Shown: positions 26,339-36,509, counted from the first letter of the stretch. The stretch: 64,000 nt of DNA from Chryseobacterium camelliae (GCF_002770595.1 NZ_CP022986.1:372001-436000); one strand, 5' to 3'. Numbers and translations: made by a program. Notes: generated by a model not told the origin, from the letters alone.

Positions 26339-27736
26339 ATGACAAAAATGAACAATAATAGGAAAACACTTTTTGATAAAGTCTGGGATGCCCATGTGGT
26401 AGAAACTGTCCCGGACGGACCGCAAATCATTTATATCGACAAGCACCTCATTCACGAAGTGACGAGTCCTCAGGCTTTTGCCGAGCTGGAAGCCAGAAAC
26501 CTGAAAGTATTCAGGCCCGAACAGATTGTAGCGACTGCCGATCATAATGTTCCTACCCAACACCAGGAACTGCCGATCCGGGATGAACTGTCCAGGAACC
26601 AGGTGGAACAGCTTACCGAAAACTGTGTAAAAAACGGTATCGAGCTTTTCGGATTAGGGCATCCGTATCAGGGAATTGTCCATATCATTGCCCCGGAGCT
26701 GGGAATAACCCAGCCGGGGATGAGCATTGTCTGCGGGGACAGCCATACCTCGACCCATGGAGCATTCGGTGCCATCGCATTCGGAATAGGGACCAGCCAG
26801 GTAGCACAGGTTTTTGCCAGCCAGTGCCTGCTGCTGAACAAACCAAAATCTATGAGGATCACAGTTAACGGAACCCTTAATAAAGACGTTCAGCCGAAGG
26901 ATGTGATCTTATACATTATTTCCAAAGTAGGAACAGATGGCGGAACCGGCTTCTTCTGCGAATATGCAGGGGATGTATTTGAAAATATGTCAATGGAAGG
27001 GCGGATGACGGTCTGTAATATGAGCATTGAGATGGGTGCCCGCGGAGGCATGATTGCTCCTGATGCCGTTACTTTTGATTACGTTAAAGGCCGGGCTTTT
27101 GCACCGGAAGGAGAGGATTGGGAAGAGAAGGTAGCATACTGGAAAACCCTGAAAACAGATGAAGGGGCAGTCTTTGATGCTGAGTTTACCTTTGATGCTT
27201 CCGAGATCCAGCCTATGGTTACTTACGGCACCAACCCGGGAATGGGGATTTCTGTTCATGAAAGCATCCCTGCACCACGGAATGAATCTGAAGCCAAAGC
27301 TTTGCAGTATATGGGATTACAGGCGGGACAGTCCATGTCTGATATCCGGGTCAATTATGTATTCATCGGCAGCTGCACCAATGCAAGGATCGAAGATTTC
27401 CGTTCGGTAGCGGAATATATCAAAGGAAAAAGCAGATCCGGCCATGTACATGCCCTTATTGTACCGGGTTCACAACAGGTGGTGAAGCAGATGTACGAGG
27501 AAGGCCTGGATGCAGTGTTCAGAGAGGCCGGTTTTGAGATCAGGCAGCCGGGATGTTCCGCATGCCTCGCCATGAATGATGATAAGATCCCGGAAGGGGA
27601 ATACTGTGTTTCAACATCCAACAGGAATTTTGAAGGCCGGCAGGGACAGGGCGCAAGAACAATACTCGCCAGTCCTTTAACAGCTGCAAAAGTAGCCGTA
27701 GAAGGCAAAATTTCAATCCTCCAACATTTAAATTAA
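26339..27736 (+). CDS. leuC: 3-isopropylmalate dehydratase large subunit
   Basis: The 465-residue aconitase-type protein holds the 4Fe-4S cluster of isopropylmalate isomerase. Key segments are [30 protein letters not shown], the cluster Cys in [13 protein letters not shown] and the pair in [13 protein letters not shown]. Length and order are normal. It starts two bases after leuA; a second ATG lies three codons in. It works with the small subunit encoded 3 bases downstream. Confidence 0.97.
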   Translation: MTKMNNNRKTLFDKVWDAHVVETVPDGPQIIYIDKHLIHEVTSPQAFAELEARNLKVFRPEQIVATADHNVPTQHQELPIRDELSRNQVEQLTENCVKNGIELFGLGHPYQGIVHIIAPELGITQPGMSIVCGDSHTSTHGAFGAIAFGIGTSQVAQVFASQCLLLNKPKSMRITVNGTLNKDVQPKDVILYIISKVGTDGGTGFFCEYAGDVFENMSMEGRMTVCNMSIEMGARGGMIAPDAVTFDYVKGRAFAPEGEDWEEKVAYWKTLKTDEGAVFDAEFTFDASEIQPMVTYGTNPGMGISVHESIPAPRNESEAKALQYMGLQAGQSMSDIRVNYVFIGSCTNARIEDFRSVAEYIKGKSRSGHVHALIVPGSQQVVKQMYEEGLDAVFREAGFEIRQPGCSACLAMNDDKIPEGEYCVSTSNRNFEGRQGQGARTILASPLTAAKVAVEGKISILQHLN

Positions 27737-27739
27737 ACC

Positions 27740-28339
27740 ATGAAGAAATTAATTACCATACAATCGAGGGCCATTCCCTTACCAGCGGAAAATATTGATA
27801 CAGACCAGATTATCCCGGCCCGTTTCTTAAAGAGCATAGACCGGAAGGGTTTCGGGAACAACCTCTTCCGGGACTGGAGATTTAACGTCCATACAGGAGA
27901 ACCGAATCCTGAATTTGTATTGAATAAACCTGAGTTCACCGGTGAAATCCTGGTGGCCGGAAATAATTTCGGTTGTGGAAGCAGCCGCGAGCATGCCGCC
28001 TGGGCGCTCACCGATTATGGATTCAAAGTGATTGTATCCAGTTATTTTGCAGATATCTTCAAAGGCAATGCCCTGAATAATGGCTTGCTTCCCGTTAAGG
28101 TTTCCGAAGATTTCCTTAAAGCGATCCTGGAGGGGATCACAAATGATCCTCAGCTGGAAATCAAAGTGGATGTCGAACAGCAGTCGGTAACATGTAATGG
28201 AAAGACGGAAAACTTTGAACTGGATTCGTATAAAAAAATATGCCTGCTGAACGGATATGACGATATAGATTTCCTGATCAGCAGGAAAAAAGCGATACAG
28301 GAGTTTGAACTTAAAACACAAGAAATATATGAGCGATAA
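27740..28339 (+). CDS. leuD: 3-isopropylmalate dehydratase small subunit
   Basis: The 199-residue swivel-domain subunit contains [15 protein letters not shown] and [17 protein letters not shown], the substrate-selecting loop characteristic of LeuD. It pairs with LeuC to isomerise 2- to 3-isopropylmalate. Its last 11 bases overlap the leuB start. Confidence 0.97.
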   Translation: MKKLITIQSRAIPLPAENIDTDQIIPARFLKSIDRKGFGNNLFRDWRFNVHTGEPNPEFVLNKPEFTGEILVAGNNFGCGSSREHAAWALTDYGFKVIVSSYFADIFKGNALNNGLLPVKVSEDFLKAILEGITNDPQLEIKVDVEQQSVTCNGKTENFELDSYKKICLLNGYDDIDFLISRKKAIQEFELKTQEIYER

Positions 28340-29453
28340 TACTTTTAAAATAGCCGTTTTACCGGGAGACGGAATCGGGCCTGAAGTGGTAGCGGAAAGC
28401 ATCAAAATACTGGATGCCATCGGCGAAGCTTTTCAGTATAGTTTCCGGTACCGGTATGCATTGATGGGCGCTGATGCCATTTACAAAACAGGCAGTCCGC
28501 TTCCGGATGAAACACTGGCCATCTGCCGGGAATCTGATGCCGTGCTTTTTGGTGCCATTGGTGACCCTGCCTTTGACAATAACCCTGATGCTAAGGTGAG
28601 GCCTGAACAGGGATTGCTGAAGCTCCGCAAGGAACTGGGCCTTTTTGCCAACATCCGTCCTCTGAAGACTTATGCTTCACTGATTGAGAAAAGCCCTCTG
28701 AAAAAGGAAATCATAGAAGGAACCGATATCCAGATTTTCAGGGAACTGGTGAGCGGGATTTATTTCGGAGAAAAATTTACGGAAGAAAACGCTGCCTATG
28801 CCTATGATGTCTGCCGGTACAGCAGGGAAGATATCCTCCCGATTACCCACATGGCATTTAAGGAAGCACAGAAACGGCGCAAAAAGCTCACTCTGATTGA
28901 TAAAGCGAATGTGCTGGACACCTCCAGGCTGTGGAGGAAAATCGTTCAGGAAATTGCCGCAGAATATCCTGATGTGCAGCTGGACTATATGTTTGTAGAC
29001 AATGCAGCGATGCAGCTGATCCTCAATCCGAAGCAGTTTGATGTCATCCTGACCGAAAATATGTTCGGGGATATAATTTCTGATGAAGCCAGCGTTATCG
29101 GGGGTTCTATCGGTCTGTTGCCTTCAGCTTCCGTCGGTAAAGAAAACGCGCTGTTTGAGCCGATCCACGGATCTTATCCGCAGGCCAAAGGGAAAGGCAT
29201 CGCCAATCCTATCGCATCTATTTTGAGTACCGCTATGATGCTGGATTACCTGCAGCTTGACCAGGCAGCCGATAAATTAAGGGAATCTGTAGAACACGCC
29301 ATTGAAAACCGGTATGTAACGGTAGATCTTAATGCGGAACAGCCAAGTTCAACGGCTGAGGCAGGAAGCTTCATTGCCGATTATATCAAATATTCCGAAA
29401 AGTCTTACTATAATTTTGAAAATGTGAAAATAGGGAAGTCAACCATTGTCTGA
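28329..29453 (+). CDS. leuB: 3-isopropylmalate dehydrogenase
   Basis: The 374-residue beta-decarboxylating dehydrogenase has [17 protein letters not shown], the substrate-binding Arg region [11 protein letters not shown], and the metal-site motif [21 protein letters not shown]. The NAD region is [20 protein letters not shown]. It oxidises 3-isopropylmalate to 2-oxoisocaproate. The start chosen is ATG 28329 ([11 protein letters not shown]), which overlaps leuD by 11 bases; an upstream in-frame ATG at 28305 would add eight residues inside leuD and is less likely. Confidence 0.97.
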   Translation: MSDNTFKIAVLPGDGIGPEVVAESIKILDAIGEAFQYSFRYRYALMGADAIYKTGSPLPDETLAICRESDAVLFGAIGDPAFDNNPDAKVRPEQGLLKLRKELGLFANIRPLKTYASLIEKSPLKKEIIEGTDIQIFRELVSGIYFGEKFTEENAAYAYDVCRYSREDILPITHMAFKEAQKRRKKLTLIDKANVLDTSRLWRKIVQEIAAEYPDVQLDYMFVDNAAMQLILNPKQFDVILTENMFGDIISDEASVIGGSIGLLPSASVGKENALFEPIHGSYPQAKGKGIANPIASILSTAMMLDYLQLDQAADKLRESVEHAIENRYVTVDLNAEQPSSTAEAGSFIADYIKYSEKSYYNFENVKIGKSTIV

Positions 29454-29512
29454 CCGATAATGGAAATGTCTTTTTTACCAGTAGTATGATTATATATTAA
29501 GTGATGCTTATT

Positions 29513-29543
29513 AAAAAAGTTCAGGGCCTTTGGTCCTGAACTT
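29513..29543. terminator. bidirectional terminator between leuB and the small minus-strand gene
   Basis: AAAGTTCAGG pairs with CCTGAACTTT around a 9-nt loop. T6 follows on the minus strand; on the plus strand only TTT follows. It serves the minus gene at 29556 best and probably also ends leuACDB. Confidence 0.75.
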
Positions 29544-29555
29544 TCCGTATGAAGA

Positions 29556-29744
29556 TTATTCTTCTGTATTATCTGTTTTGCCTGACTCGTTGTTTTCGGA
29601 TGATTTCTTTACATCCTCTTTATCAACATCAGACGGATTGGTCTTTTCGGATGCCGCAGGTATACCCCTGAAGTCCTCATTTTGTTTTTTGGTCTCTGCA
29701 GAATTCGCAGATTCGTGATCCTTATTTTTCTCTTTTGGGTCCAT
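29556..29744 (-). CDS. small acidic/charged hypothetical protein
   Basis: The probable start is ATG 29742-29744 (MDPKEKNKDHES), giving 62 residues; the frame opens nine codons earlier with a less convincing start. The sequence is almost all charged and polar (Lys, Glu, Asp, Asn, Ser) with no hydrophobic core, so it should be intrinsically disordered. It ends the minus-strand run that begins with the MazG-like gene, before a clear terminator. No function can be assigned. Confidence 0.55.
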   Translation of the reverse strand: MDPKEKNKDHESANSAETKKQNEDFRGIPAASEKTNPSDVDKEDVKKSSENNESGKTDNTEE

Positions 29745-29813
29745 CGCTGTATATTTATGTACTAAATACATTCAAAGCGTTTGCCAAAATAATTCAGATC
29801 CTATTATTTCTTT

Positions 29814-30425
29814 TTAAAGAGGAAGGACTCCTATTTTTCCGGTCTGGTCCTCAATCGTATAGTTCAGGGCTTTTGCCAGCACAAAAATCTGGTTGAGGTT
29901 GTCCATCAGCTGCTGATGGCCTTCTTTTCTCAGCCGGTTCTGGTCTATAGACTGGATGGCTGTTGTTTTGGCCTTCTGTGTTACATTTTTGATGTCTTTT
30001 TCAGAAATCCTGTTGAAAAAAGAATCGTCCAGCGACTGGACTTCCACGCTTGGCGTAATCCTGATATCAGCGTCGGGCAATTCTGTAATGACCAGCTTTT
30101 TATTCACCGAATCCACCACCATTTTCATCTTGTTCAGGTCGTATGAGACCTGTGCGTTGGTTTTGGTATAGGTCACAATATTGTTGCTGGACATTTCTTT
30201 CCCGAAAAGCTCATAGCTCATCTTGGTTTTCTGCATGCTGGACACATCCTGTTCCATCACCACCATTTTATTCATCTTGGAGATCTGGTTGGTCAGGATG
30301 TAGTAATCCGACTGTTCCTTTTTTTCCACAGGACTGAGATTCAGGCACGATCTTACCCCAAAAAACAGCATCAGCATGACCAATGCTCCTGCTACGAACG
30401 CTAATGGTAATCTATACTTTTTCAA
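29814..30425 (-). CDS. DUF4230 domain-containing membrane-anchored protein
   Basis: The 203-residue protein has one N-terminal membrane segment (LPLAFVAGALVMLMLFFGV) and a periplasmic alpha-beta domain. The domain contains the pattern of DUF4230 proteins: KMVVMEQDVSSM, VTYTKTNAQVSYDLNKM, ITELPDADIRITPSVEVQ. Function of the family is unknown. It follows the thioredoxin-like gene by two bases, so they are co-transcribed. Confidence 0.82.
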   Translation of the reverse strand: MKKYRLPLAFVAGALVMLMLFFGVRSCLNLSPVEKKEQSDYYILTNQISKMNKMVVMEQDVSSMQKTKMSYELFGKEMSSNNIVTYTKTNAQVSYDLNKMKMVVDSVNKKLVITELPDADIRITPSVEVQSLDDSFFNRISEKDIKNVTQKAKTTAIQSIDQNRLRKEGHQQLMDNLNQIFVLAKALNYTIEDQTGKIGVLPL

Positions 30426-30427
30426 AC

Positions 30428-30991
30428 TTATTTAAATATTTCTTTAATAACAGACTGGTCATCTTTTTTCAGGATTTCCACCAGGTCCCTCTCAATATAC
30501 CCTGTAGTAGGCATTTCGATAATCCTCCCAATTTCCTTTCCATACTTCTGAACGATAATCGTAGGTACTTTCTGGATGTTGTAGGTGGCTTCTTCTCCCG
30601 AAGGCGATTCCTTTTTGCGGTTGACAGCAATGATCGTCATTTTTCCTTCCGGGTATTTCAGCTCCTCCAGGATTTTCATAAGTCTCGGGAAATCCCTGTG
30701 GCTGTCTTCGCACCATGTACCCATAAACACAATCAGGTTGTATGAATTTATTTTCTGCTTTCTGAGCTCGCTGATTGCTTTCTGGTCCAGAGCATATTCA
30801 TCATGTTCTTTGGTATACCAGTCAGCATATGGTGCTTTCGTGAACTGGTCTTTCATCTGAACTCCCAGCAGCATTTTCCCGTCATTCTGCGTTTCTACCT
30901 CACGGTTGACCACTACTTTCTGGGCGCTGACCTGTTGCATTGAACCTGTAAAAACGGCTGCAAAAAATATATGGGTAATAAATTTTTTCAT
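30428..30991 (-). CDS. thioredoxin-fold secreted protein with a single active-site Cys
   Basis: The 187-residue precursor has a signal peptide (MKKFITHIFFAAVFTGSMQQ). The thioredoxin fold (about 75-185) has strand-helix IVFMGTWCEDSHRDFPR, TIIAVNRKK and the cis-Pro loop VPTIIVQK. The usual CxxC is C-E-D-S, leaving one Cys, so a dithiol oxidoreductase cycle is unlikely without a partner; monothiol or binding roles are possible. It lies 6 bases after the MazG-like gene and 2 before the DUF4230 gene. Confidence 0.82.
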   Translation of the reverse strand: MKKFITHIFFAAVFTGSMQQVSAQKVVVNREVETQNDGKMLLGVQMKDQFTKAPYADWYTKEHDEYALDQKAISELRKQKINSYNLIVFMGTWCEDSHRDFPRLMKILEELKYPEGKMTIIAVNRKKESPSGEEATYNIQKVPTIIVQKYGKEIGRIIEMPTTGYIERDLVEILKKDDQSVIKEIFK

Positions 30992-30997
30992 ATTGGG

Positions 30998-31465
30998 TTA
31001 ATCTTCAATAATTGATTTTAAATCGGCAGGAGAGTAGTATTTGTTCTTAAGCACTTTATGGTCAGCTTTCCGGTAAACATTGTATTTTTCTCCTGACTTT
31101 TCATAAAATGACTCTACACCTTTTTCCTGGTAAAAAGCTACGGTTTCCTGTGCCTGTTCTTCATTGTCACATGCTTTCGACATATTCGACCGCTGAACTT
31201 CGTCGAATAACGTTACAAATTTACTGCCAAGCCCGAATTCCAGTACGGCACCGCTCAGTACATACTGGAGGTCGCATAGAGCATCTGCAATTTCAACCAG
31301 GTTGTTATCTTCTATCGCCTGTTTAAGCTCATTCAGTTCTTCCTGTAGTAAGGCTACCCTGAGGTTGCAACGGTCTTCGGAAGGGATTTGAGGGGTTTCG
31401 AGAATGGGCGCTTTGAAAGTAGTATGGAATTCCGCTACTTGGTTCAGGCTGTCAATTTTATCCAT
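30998..31465 (-). CDS. MazG/HisE-like all-alpha NTP pyrophosphohydrolase
   Basis: The 155-residue protein has the acidic metal-binding pattern of the all-alpha NTP-PPase superfamily: LLQEELNELKQAIEDNN followed by EIADALCDLQYVLSGAV. Family members hydrolyse nucleoside triphosphates to monophosphate and pyrophosphate, often for house-cleaning. The start is ATG 31463-31465 (MDKIDSLNQ). A longer frame exists, but the -7 box at 31485-31492 lies inside it, which excludes the longer start. It heads an operon with the next three minus-strand genes. Confidence 0.82.
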   Translation of the reverse strand: MDKIDSLNQVAEFHTTFKAPILETPQIPSEDRCNLRVALLQEELNELKQAIEDNNLVEIADALCDLQYVLSGAVLEFGLGSKFVTLFDEVQRSNMSKACDNEEQAQETVAFYQEKGVESFYEKSGEKYNVYRKADHKVLKNKYYSPADLKSIIED

Positions 31466-31484
31466 GAGTAAGTTTATTAAAGGA

Positions 31485-31492
31485 CAAATATA
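31485..31492 (-). promoter_or_regulatory. -7 box of the MazG-like operon
   Basis: On the minus strand TATATTTG matches TAnnTTTG, 19 bases before ATG 31465. It helps fix the start of that gene. Confidence 0.55.
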
Positions 31493-31564
31493 AAATTTTA
31501 AGGAATGAGATACCAGAAATTGGGTATTAGTTTTCGCTATTTGTTGTTGAATGGTATCATTCAT

Positions 31565-32158
31565 CTTCCGGTAAGCTGATTTTTTTAAGTATGAATTTAA
31601 AATTTAAAATCTACAATCTAAAATTCAATACCCGTCGTCTATTATCTTTCCGTCTCTCATCTTTCATCTTTCATCTAAGATCTATAATTTAGAATCTAAA
31701 ATTTTCTAGTTTATTTCTTTTTCTTTTGTCTTGAAATCGAAGATTCGACGTAGTCAAACAAAAGAAACAAAAGATCAAGACTGGAAAGAAAGGCTAAAAA
31801 TAAACGCTGTGCTCTAAAAATTCTAAACTTGCGCGGATCAGCTATGGGCGCTGTCTTTGAATTGTTTGTGCCGCGCTTCGGACAGAAGAATTTTCTTAAC
31901 GTTCACAGCCTTTATTTTCTTAACACCTTTCTTTCCCAGGTCGATTTTAATGCCTGTTAATGAATAGTAGTCAAATTTAAAATCCGTTTACGATCTTAAT
32001 CTAAAATTTAAAATCTAAAATTCAATACCCTTGTCTATCATCTCTCCGTCTATTATCTTTCATCTAAAATTCAAAATCTATAATCTATAATTCATAGTTC
32101 CCTGTCTATCATCTCTCCGTCTCTCATCTAAAATCTATAATCAGACTTCGAATTCTCC
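31565..32158. repeat. repeat-rich gap with AT-rich direct repeats and a long imperfect inverted repeat
   Basis: Three degenerate direct repeats, each about 45 bp and built on TCTAAAATTCAATACCC then CCGTCTCTCATC, lie near 31617, 32012 and 32083. Between the first two is an imperfect inverted repeat of about 150 bp (31783-31936). Its outer arms GGAAAGAAAGG and CCTTTCTTTCC match perfectly. Inner matching blocks include GCTGTG/CACAGC, AAAATTCT/AGAATTTT and GCGCGG/CCGCGC. No credible ORF, tRNA or transposase is present. It resembles a non-autonomous dispersed element. Confidence 0.7.
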
Positions 32159-32163
32159 ATCTA

Positions 32164-32192
32164 AAAAGGCTGCCCGTTTCCGGACAGCCTTT
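32164..32192 (-). terminator. Rho-independent terminator of the M12B protease gene
   Basis: On the minus strand AAAGGCTG, then CCGG and a short loop pair back to CAGCCTTT and run into T5. It lies 22 bases after the protease stop. Confidence 0.8.
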
Positions 32193-32214
32193 CACATCAA
32201 TTAAGTTATAAAGA

Positions 32215-35142
32215 TTACTGTTTAATAAATCTCTTGCTTACATCGCCCATACTGATTGTGTAAACGCCTTTAATCAGGCTGCTTACATTAACAGCACCGC
32301 GTTCGATCTGTCCGGACTGGATCAGTTTTCCGCCCATATCAAAAATCTTGTAGTCTTTAGCCGGGGCATTGGAAATGTTCAGGACATCTTTAACCGGGTT
32401 TGGATAGAGTTTAACGTCGGTCAGAAGGTCACCTGTACTGATTTCTCCTCTTCCTGATGAGACGATGTTCAGGGTATAGTCTTCTACCTGTCCGTAAGTA
32501 TACGTTCCGCATGAAGATGAAGGGATAGAGTTGTACTGCATCATGACTCTCATTCTGGTGGATCCCAGTACTGCTGTAGACGGAATCGTAATACTTCCTG
32601 TCGCCGGAGAAGTGGTAGACCCGGATTTGGACCAGGCGAGTTCTCCGCTGTCGGTAAAGTCTCCGTCTCCGTTATAGTCAATATAGACTGCATAGGCTTC
32701 ATTGTATTTTGTAGAAGTCCATACCGGGGTTACGGAGATGGTATAGGCTGTTCCTCTGGTTACATTCGTGGAAACTGAGGTGAAGTTTTCGTATCCTGCT
32801 GTTCCTGTTGACGAATTATTGATGGATCCGAACTTCACATTACTGATTCTTTCATCAGCCGTATTGCTGGCGGAAGCAGAACAGTACATAACGGTACTTC
32901 CTGCACTGGTGGTTACGGATACGGTATTGCTGGAAGATGAAGTATTTCCTGCGGCATCTTTGGCCTTTACGGTAAAGCTATAGGTTGTTGACGGGCTTAG
33001 GCTGGTAACGGTGTAGGATGCGGAGGAGGTAGAGCCCAGTAAGCTGCCCGCCTGGAATACATCATATCCGGTAACTCCGGTGTCATCTGTTGCTCCGGAC
33101 CATGAAAGATTCGTGCTGGTTGCCGTGGTTCCGGAAGCTGAAAGTACCGGGGCTGTAGGCGCTGTAGTGTCTGTGGTACCGGATCCTGCATTGACCGTAA
33201 TATTTGCGTTATTGACATCAAAGAAAATGTGGTTGGAACCTTTTACCATGATCCTTCCGGTAGAAGTTGATGCATTCGGGATGGTAACTGCCTGGGAACC
33301 GTCGTTAGGAGTACCGGACAAAAGGGTAGTCCATGTCGTTCCGCTATCCGTGGACCATAAAATATCAACATTGGATGCATTGACGCCATTGGATGTGGTT
33401 CCCGCTACATTCCAGGTAATGGTCTGGCTGGTTCCGCCGCTGTATGTCGTGGCGGAATTCTGTGAAGTTATACTGAAAGGCCCTGCCGTTCCGTTAACAG
33501 TAACCACCATATCATCAGAGTTGTTGCCGGAGCCTCCGGACCTGTTATCGCGAACCGTAAACCGGAAGTTTAAGGTACGGGCCACAGTAGGCACTGCTTC
33601 AACAGTAATTTCAGATCCCGCTGTAGTGGTTGACCCTGCTAATACGGAAGCCATTCTCGGGAAATACCGGACCGGAGAAGCGGTAGGCGTCCATGACCTG
33701 AACGTAGGCCCTGAAGTTTTGGTCCCGCTGGCCGCTGAGCTGGCTCCGGTCTGGGAATTGGAAGCATTGTCCATTTGTTCCCATACATACGTCAGTGCAT
33801 CGCCGTTGGCATCGGTCCCCGTTCCGGTCAGCATAAATGGCGTTCCTTTAGGAACTGTATAATCTGCACCTGCGTTAGCGGTAGGAATGGAATTCCCTGT
33901 GCTGGTACTCACAGGGCATGTTTTCGATTTTATATTATCGGTAACCTGCTGAATGCTTACGGCATGGAAGAAGGCATCAGAATGCGGCTGTACGTCCTGG
34001 CTGGTAATTCCGGCGTATCCCATAATCGTTGATCCGGATCCCGGTTCCATATTTACCCCGGTTCCTTCATTGCTCATGGAGAAGGTATGGTTTCCTCCGA
34101 ACTGGTGTCCCATTTCATGGGCTACATAGTCGATATCGAAGTTGTCTCCGGAAGGAACGGAATCTGCCGGAGAAGTATAGCCGCTTCCTTTGGAGCCGTT
34201 AACGCATACACAACCGATACATCCTGCATTACCGCCACCGCCAGAAGCTCCGAAAAGGTGTCCTATGTCGTAATTGGCTTCCCCGATTACGGAAGTCAGC
34301 GTATTCTGAAGCTGGGAATTCCAGTTGCTCATGCCGGAAGCCGGCGAATAAGGATCCGTAGAAGCATTGGTATAGATCACTGCGTCATTATTGGAGATCA
34401 GGACCATCCTCGCAGAAAAATCCTTCTCAAAAACGCCGTTTACGCGGGTCATGGTATTATTCATGGCTGCCAGGGCATTGGCTTTTGTGCCTCCGAAATA
34501 AGAAGCATATTCTCCCGTACAGGATAAGGCAAGCCTGAAGGTCCTCAGTTTGGCATCATCAGCATTGGGCCTCGCAGCGAGATCACTTCCCGCAACCCCT
34601 TTCTGGGCTACATCGATAACCGTACACTCGAACTTATTGAGGTTGTCTTTTTTGTCAGACTTCTTATAAACCACATAAGAAGATAAATCTTTGGTATAGG
34701 GTTCAATAAAAACCGCGGATTTGTCTCCGTAGATTTCCATGGATGACAAGCCTAATGGTGAGATACTGAAATATACCGTAGAGGAGGGATCTTCCAGTCC
34801 TTCCCCGACATAAGATTTTATTTCGGGATACTTTGCAGCAAGCTGAGGATCAAAGTTAGGGTTTTCACGGACTTTGAAGTTTTCCATTCTTCCATCGGCA
34901 TTGGGAAATGAAATGATTACTTCTGATTTTTCTCCGATAGAAAGTCTCTGGGGTGCCGTGGCCAAAGTATTTTTTAATCCGTTGATGTCCAGGCTGAAAA
35001 TTCTCGGCTGCAGGATACCGGTTTTATTTTCAAAGATGTCTGAAGATGTTTTTGGGGATGATGCTGACCACAAACGGTCGGTTTGCGCTGATGAAATACC
35101 GGATATAACAAGCATTCCAATCAATAATAATTGTTTTTTCAT
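32215..35142 (-). CDS. secreted M12B (reprolysin-like) metalloprotease with Fn3, GEVED and T9SS domains
   Basis: The 975-residue precursor starts at ATG 35142 (MKKQLLLIGMLVISGISSAQ, signal peptide). The prodomain (about 20-190) is followed by the catalytic domain with the zinc motif HEMGHQFGGNH (His342, Glu343, His346, His352) and a downstream Met-turn region IMGYAG. Further domains are an Ig-like unit, a fibronectin type III domain (about 660-750, ending NTVSVTT), a GEVED-type domain (NEAYAVYIDYNGDGDF) and a C-terminal type A T9SS sorting domain (LYPNPVKDVLNIS). A minus-strand -7 box, TAGATTTG at 35177-35170, lies upstream and supports this start. Confidence 0.94.
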   Translation of the reverse strand: MKKQLLLIGMLVISGISSAQTDRLWSASSPKTSSDIFENKTGILQPRIFSLDINGLKNTLATAPQRLSIGEKSEVIISFPNADGRMENFKVRENPNFDPQLAAKYPEIKSYVGEGLEDPSSTVYFSISPLGLSSMEIYGDKSAVFIEPYTKDLSSYVVYKKSDKKDNLNKFECTVIDVAQKGVAGSDLAARPNADDAKLRTFRLALSCTGEYASYFGGTKANALAAMNNTMTRVNGVFEKDFSARMVLISNNDAVIYTNASTDPYSPASGMSNWNSQLQNTLTSVIGEANYDIGHLFGASGGGGNAGCIGCVCVNGSKGSGYTSPADSVPSGDNFDIDYVAHEMGHQFGGNHTFSMSNEGTGVNMEPGSGSTIMGYAGITSQDVQPHSDAFFHAVSIQQVTDNIKSKTCPVSTSTGNSIPTANAGADYTVPKGTPFMLTGTGTDANGDALTYVWEQMDNASNSQTGASSAASGTKTSGPTFRSWTPTASPVRYFPRMASVLAGSTTTAGSEITVEAVPTVARTLNFRFTVRDNRSGGSGNNSDDMVVTVNGTAGPFSITSQNSATTYSGGTSQTITWNVAGTTSNGVNASNVDILWSTDSGTTWTTLLSGTPNDGSQAVTIPNASTSTGRIMVKGSNHIFFDVNNANITVNAGSGTTDTTAPTAPVLSASGTTATSTNLSWSGATDDTGVTGYDVFQAGSLLGSTSSASYTVTSLSPSTTYSFTVKAKDAAGNTSSSSNTVSVTTSAGSTVMYCSASASNTADERISNVKFGSINNSSTGTAGYENFTSVSTNVTRGTAYTISVTPVWTSTKYNEAYAVYIDYNGDGDFTDSGELAWSKSGSTTSPATGSITIPSTAVLGSTRMRVMMQYNSIPSSSCGTYTYGQVEDYTLNIVSSGRGEISTGDLLTDVKLYPNPVKDVLNISNAPAKDYKIFDMGGKLIQSGQIERGAVNVSSLIKGVYTISMGDVSKRFIKQ

Positions 35143-35169
35143 AAAATACCTATTTTGGTTATGGATTAT

Positions 35170-35177
35170 CAAATCTA
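35170..35177 (-). promoter_or_regulatory. -7 box of the M12B protease gene
   Basis: On the minus strand TAGATTTG matches TAnnTTTG and is 27 bases before ATG 35142. It overlaps a longer reading frame, which argues against a start at 35172. Confidence 0.55.
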
Positions 35178-35286
35178 GTAAATTTAATACTACTAAAAAT
35201 ATATTATTTTAAGAAATATTTAGATATTCCGTCTAAATAGTTATGTTATGAATATGAAATCTGTGGTTTATGCTTTCTGTAAAAGA

Positions 35287-35316
35287 AATAGCACATGCAT
35301 ACAACATGTGCTATTC
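35287..35316 (-). terminator. terminator after the acyl-CoA dehydrogenase gene
   Basis: AATAGCACATG pairs with CATGTGCTATT around about 7 nt; on the minus strand a T-rich tract follows. It lies about 55 bases after the dehydrogenase stop. Confidence 0.72.
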
Positions 35317-35369
35317 ATGAATATAGGATAAGCCTGATCCGGAGAACCGACTGATACAATGTTTAAATT

Positions 35370-36509
35370 TTATTTTGTGATATCCCTTCCGATGACAAGC
35401 CTCTGGATTTCGGAAGTTCCTTCTCCGATGGTACATAACTTAGAGTCCCTGTAGAATTTTTCAGCCGGGAAATCTTTGGTATATCCGTATCCTCCAAAAA
35501 TCTGAACTGCATTGTTTGCAATTCTTACGCATGCTTCAGAAGCGTACAGCTTGGCCATTGCACCTTCTTTAGTCATTTTCTGTTTGGTATTTTTCAGGGT
35601 AGATGCCCTTTGGATCAGCAATTCAGCGGCGTCGATTTCCGTTGCCATATCTGCGAGCATGAAGTTGATGGCCTGGAATTCTGAAATCGCCTTCCCGAAC
35701 TGATGTCTTTCTTTAGCATATTTCAGGGCTGCTTTATAAGCACCTCTTGCCGTTCCTAAACTCAGGGCTGCAATAGATATCCTTCCTCCGTCAAGGATTT
35801 TCATCGCCTGTTTGAAACCTTCGCCTACTTCCCCTAAACGGTTGGCATCCGATACCCGTACATTGTCAAAAATAAGTTCTGCAGTTTCGGAGGCACGCAT
35901 CCCCAGTTTATTTTCTTTTTTACCGGAACTGAATCCCGGCATCCCTTTTTCCAGGACAAACGCCGTGGAATTGTTCTTGGCACCTTTTTCACCCGTTCTG
36001 GTCATCACTACGGCGATATCCCCGGAAATAGCATGGGTAATAAAGTTCTTGGCACCGTTAATGATCCAGTCGTCACCGTCTCTTACCGCAGTAGTAGACA
36101 TCCCTCCGGAATCTGATCCGGTATTGTGTTCGGTGAGTCCCCAGGCTCCGATTACTTTTCCTGTTGCCAGCTGAGGAAGCCATCTTTTTTTCTGCTCTTC
36201 ATTCCCGAATTCATAAATATGATTGGTGCATAGTGAATTGTGTGCCGCTACAGAAAGCCCGATTGAAGGATCTACCTGTGAAATCTCATCCAGGATGGCA
36301 ACATATTCATGATATCCCAAACCGGAACCGCCATATTCTTCAGGAATTACAATACCCATGAAACCCATTTCTCCCAGCTGATGAAACAGTTCCTTAGGAA
36401 AAGTCTGGCTTTCATCCCACTCCATAATATGGGGTCTGATGTTTTTTTCAGCAAACTCCTTTGCCGTTTCCGCGATCATTTTAATATTGTCAATAGTCTC
36501 TGTACTCAT
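35370..36509 (-). CDS. acyl-CoA dehydrogenase
   Basis: The 379-residue flavoenzyme has the three ACAD domains. It shows WGLTEHNTGSDSGGMSTTAV (flavin region), the mid beta domain, and the C-terminal helices with the signature motif QIFGGYGYTKDFPAEKFYRD. The catalytic base is expected just before this region (EGTSEIQRLVIGR is the usual end). It oxidises an acyl-CoA to the trans-2-enoyl form; chain specificity is not readable. The start chosen is ATG 36507-36509 (MSTETIDNIKM) because a promoter lies inside the longer frame. It is monocistronic. Confidence 0.94.
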   Translation of the reverse strand: MSTETIDNIKMIAETAKEFAEKNIRPHIMEWDESQTFPKELFHQLGEMGFMGIVIPEEYGGSGLGYHEYVAILDEISQVDPSIGLSVAAHNSLCTNHIYEFGNEEQKKRWLPQLATGKVIGAWGLTEHNTGSDSGGMSTTAVRDGDDWIINGAKNFITHAISGDIAVVMTRTGEKGAKNNSTAFVLEKGMPGFSSGKKENKLGMRASETAELIFDNVRVSDANRLGEVGEGFKQAMKILDGGRISIAALSLGTARGAYKAALKYAKERHQFGKAISEFQAINFMLADMATEIDAAELLIQRASTLKNTKQKMTKEGAMAKLYASEACVRIANNAVQIFGGYGYTKDFPAEKFYRDSKLCTIGEGTSEIQRLVIGRDITK

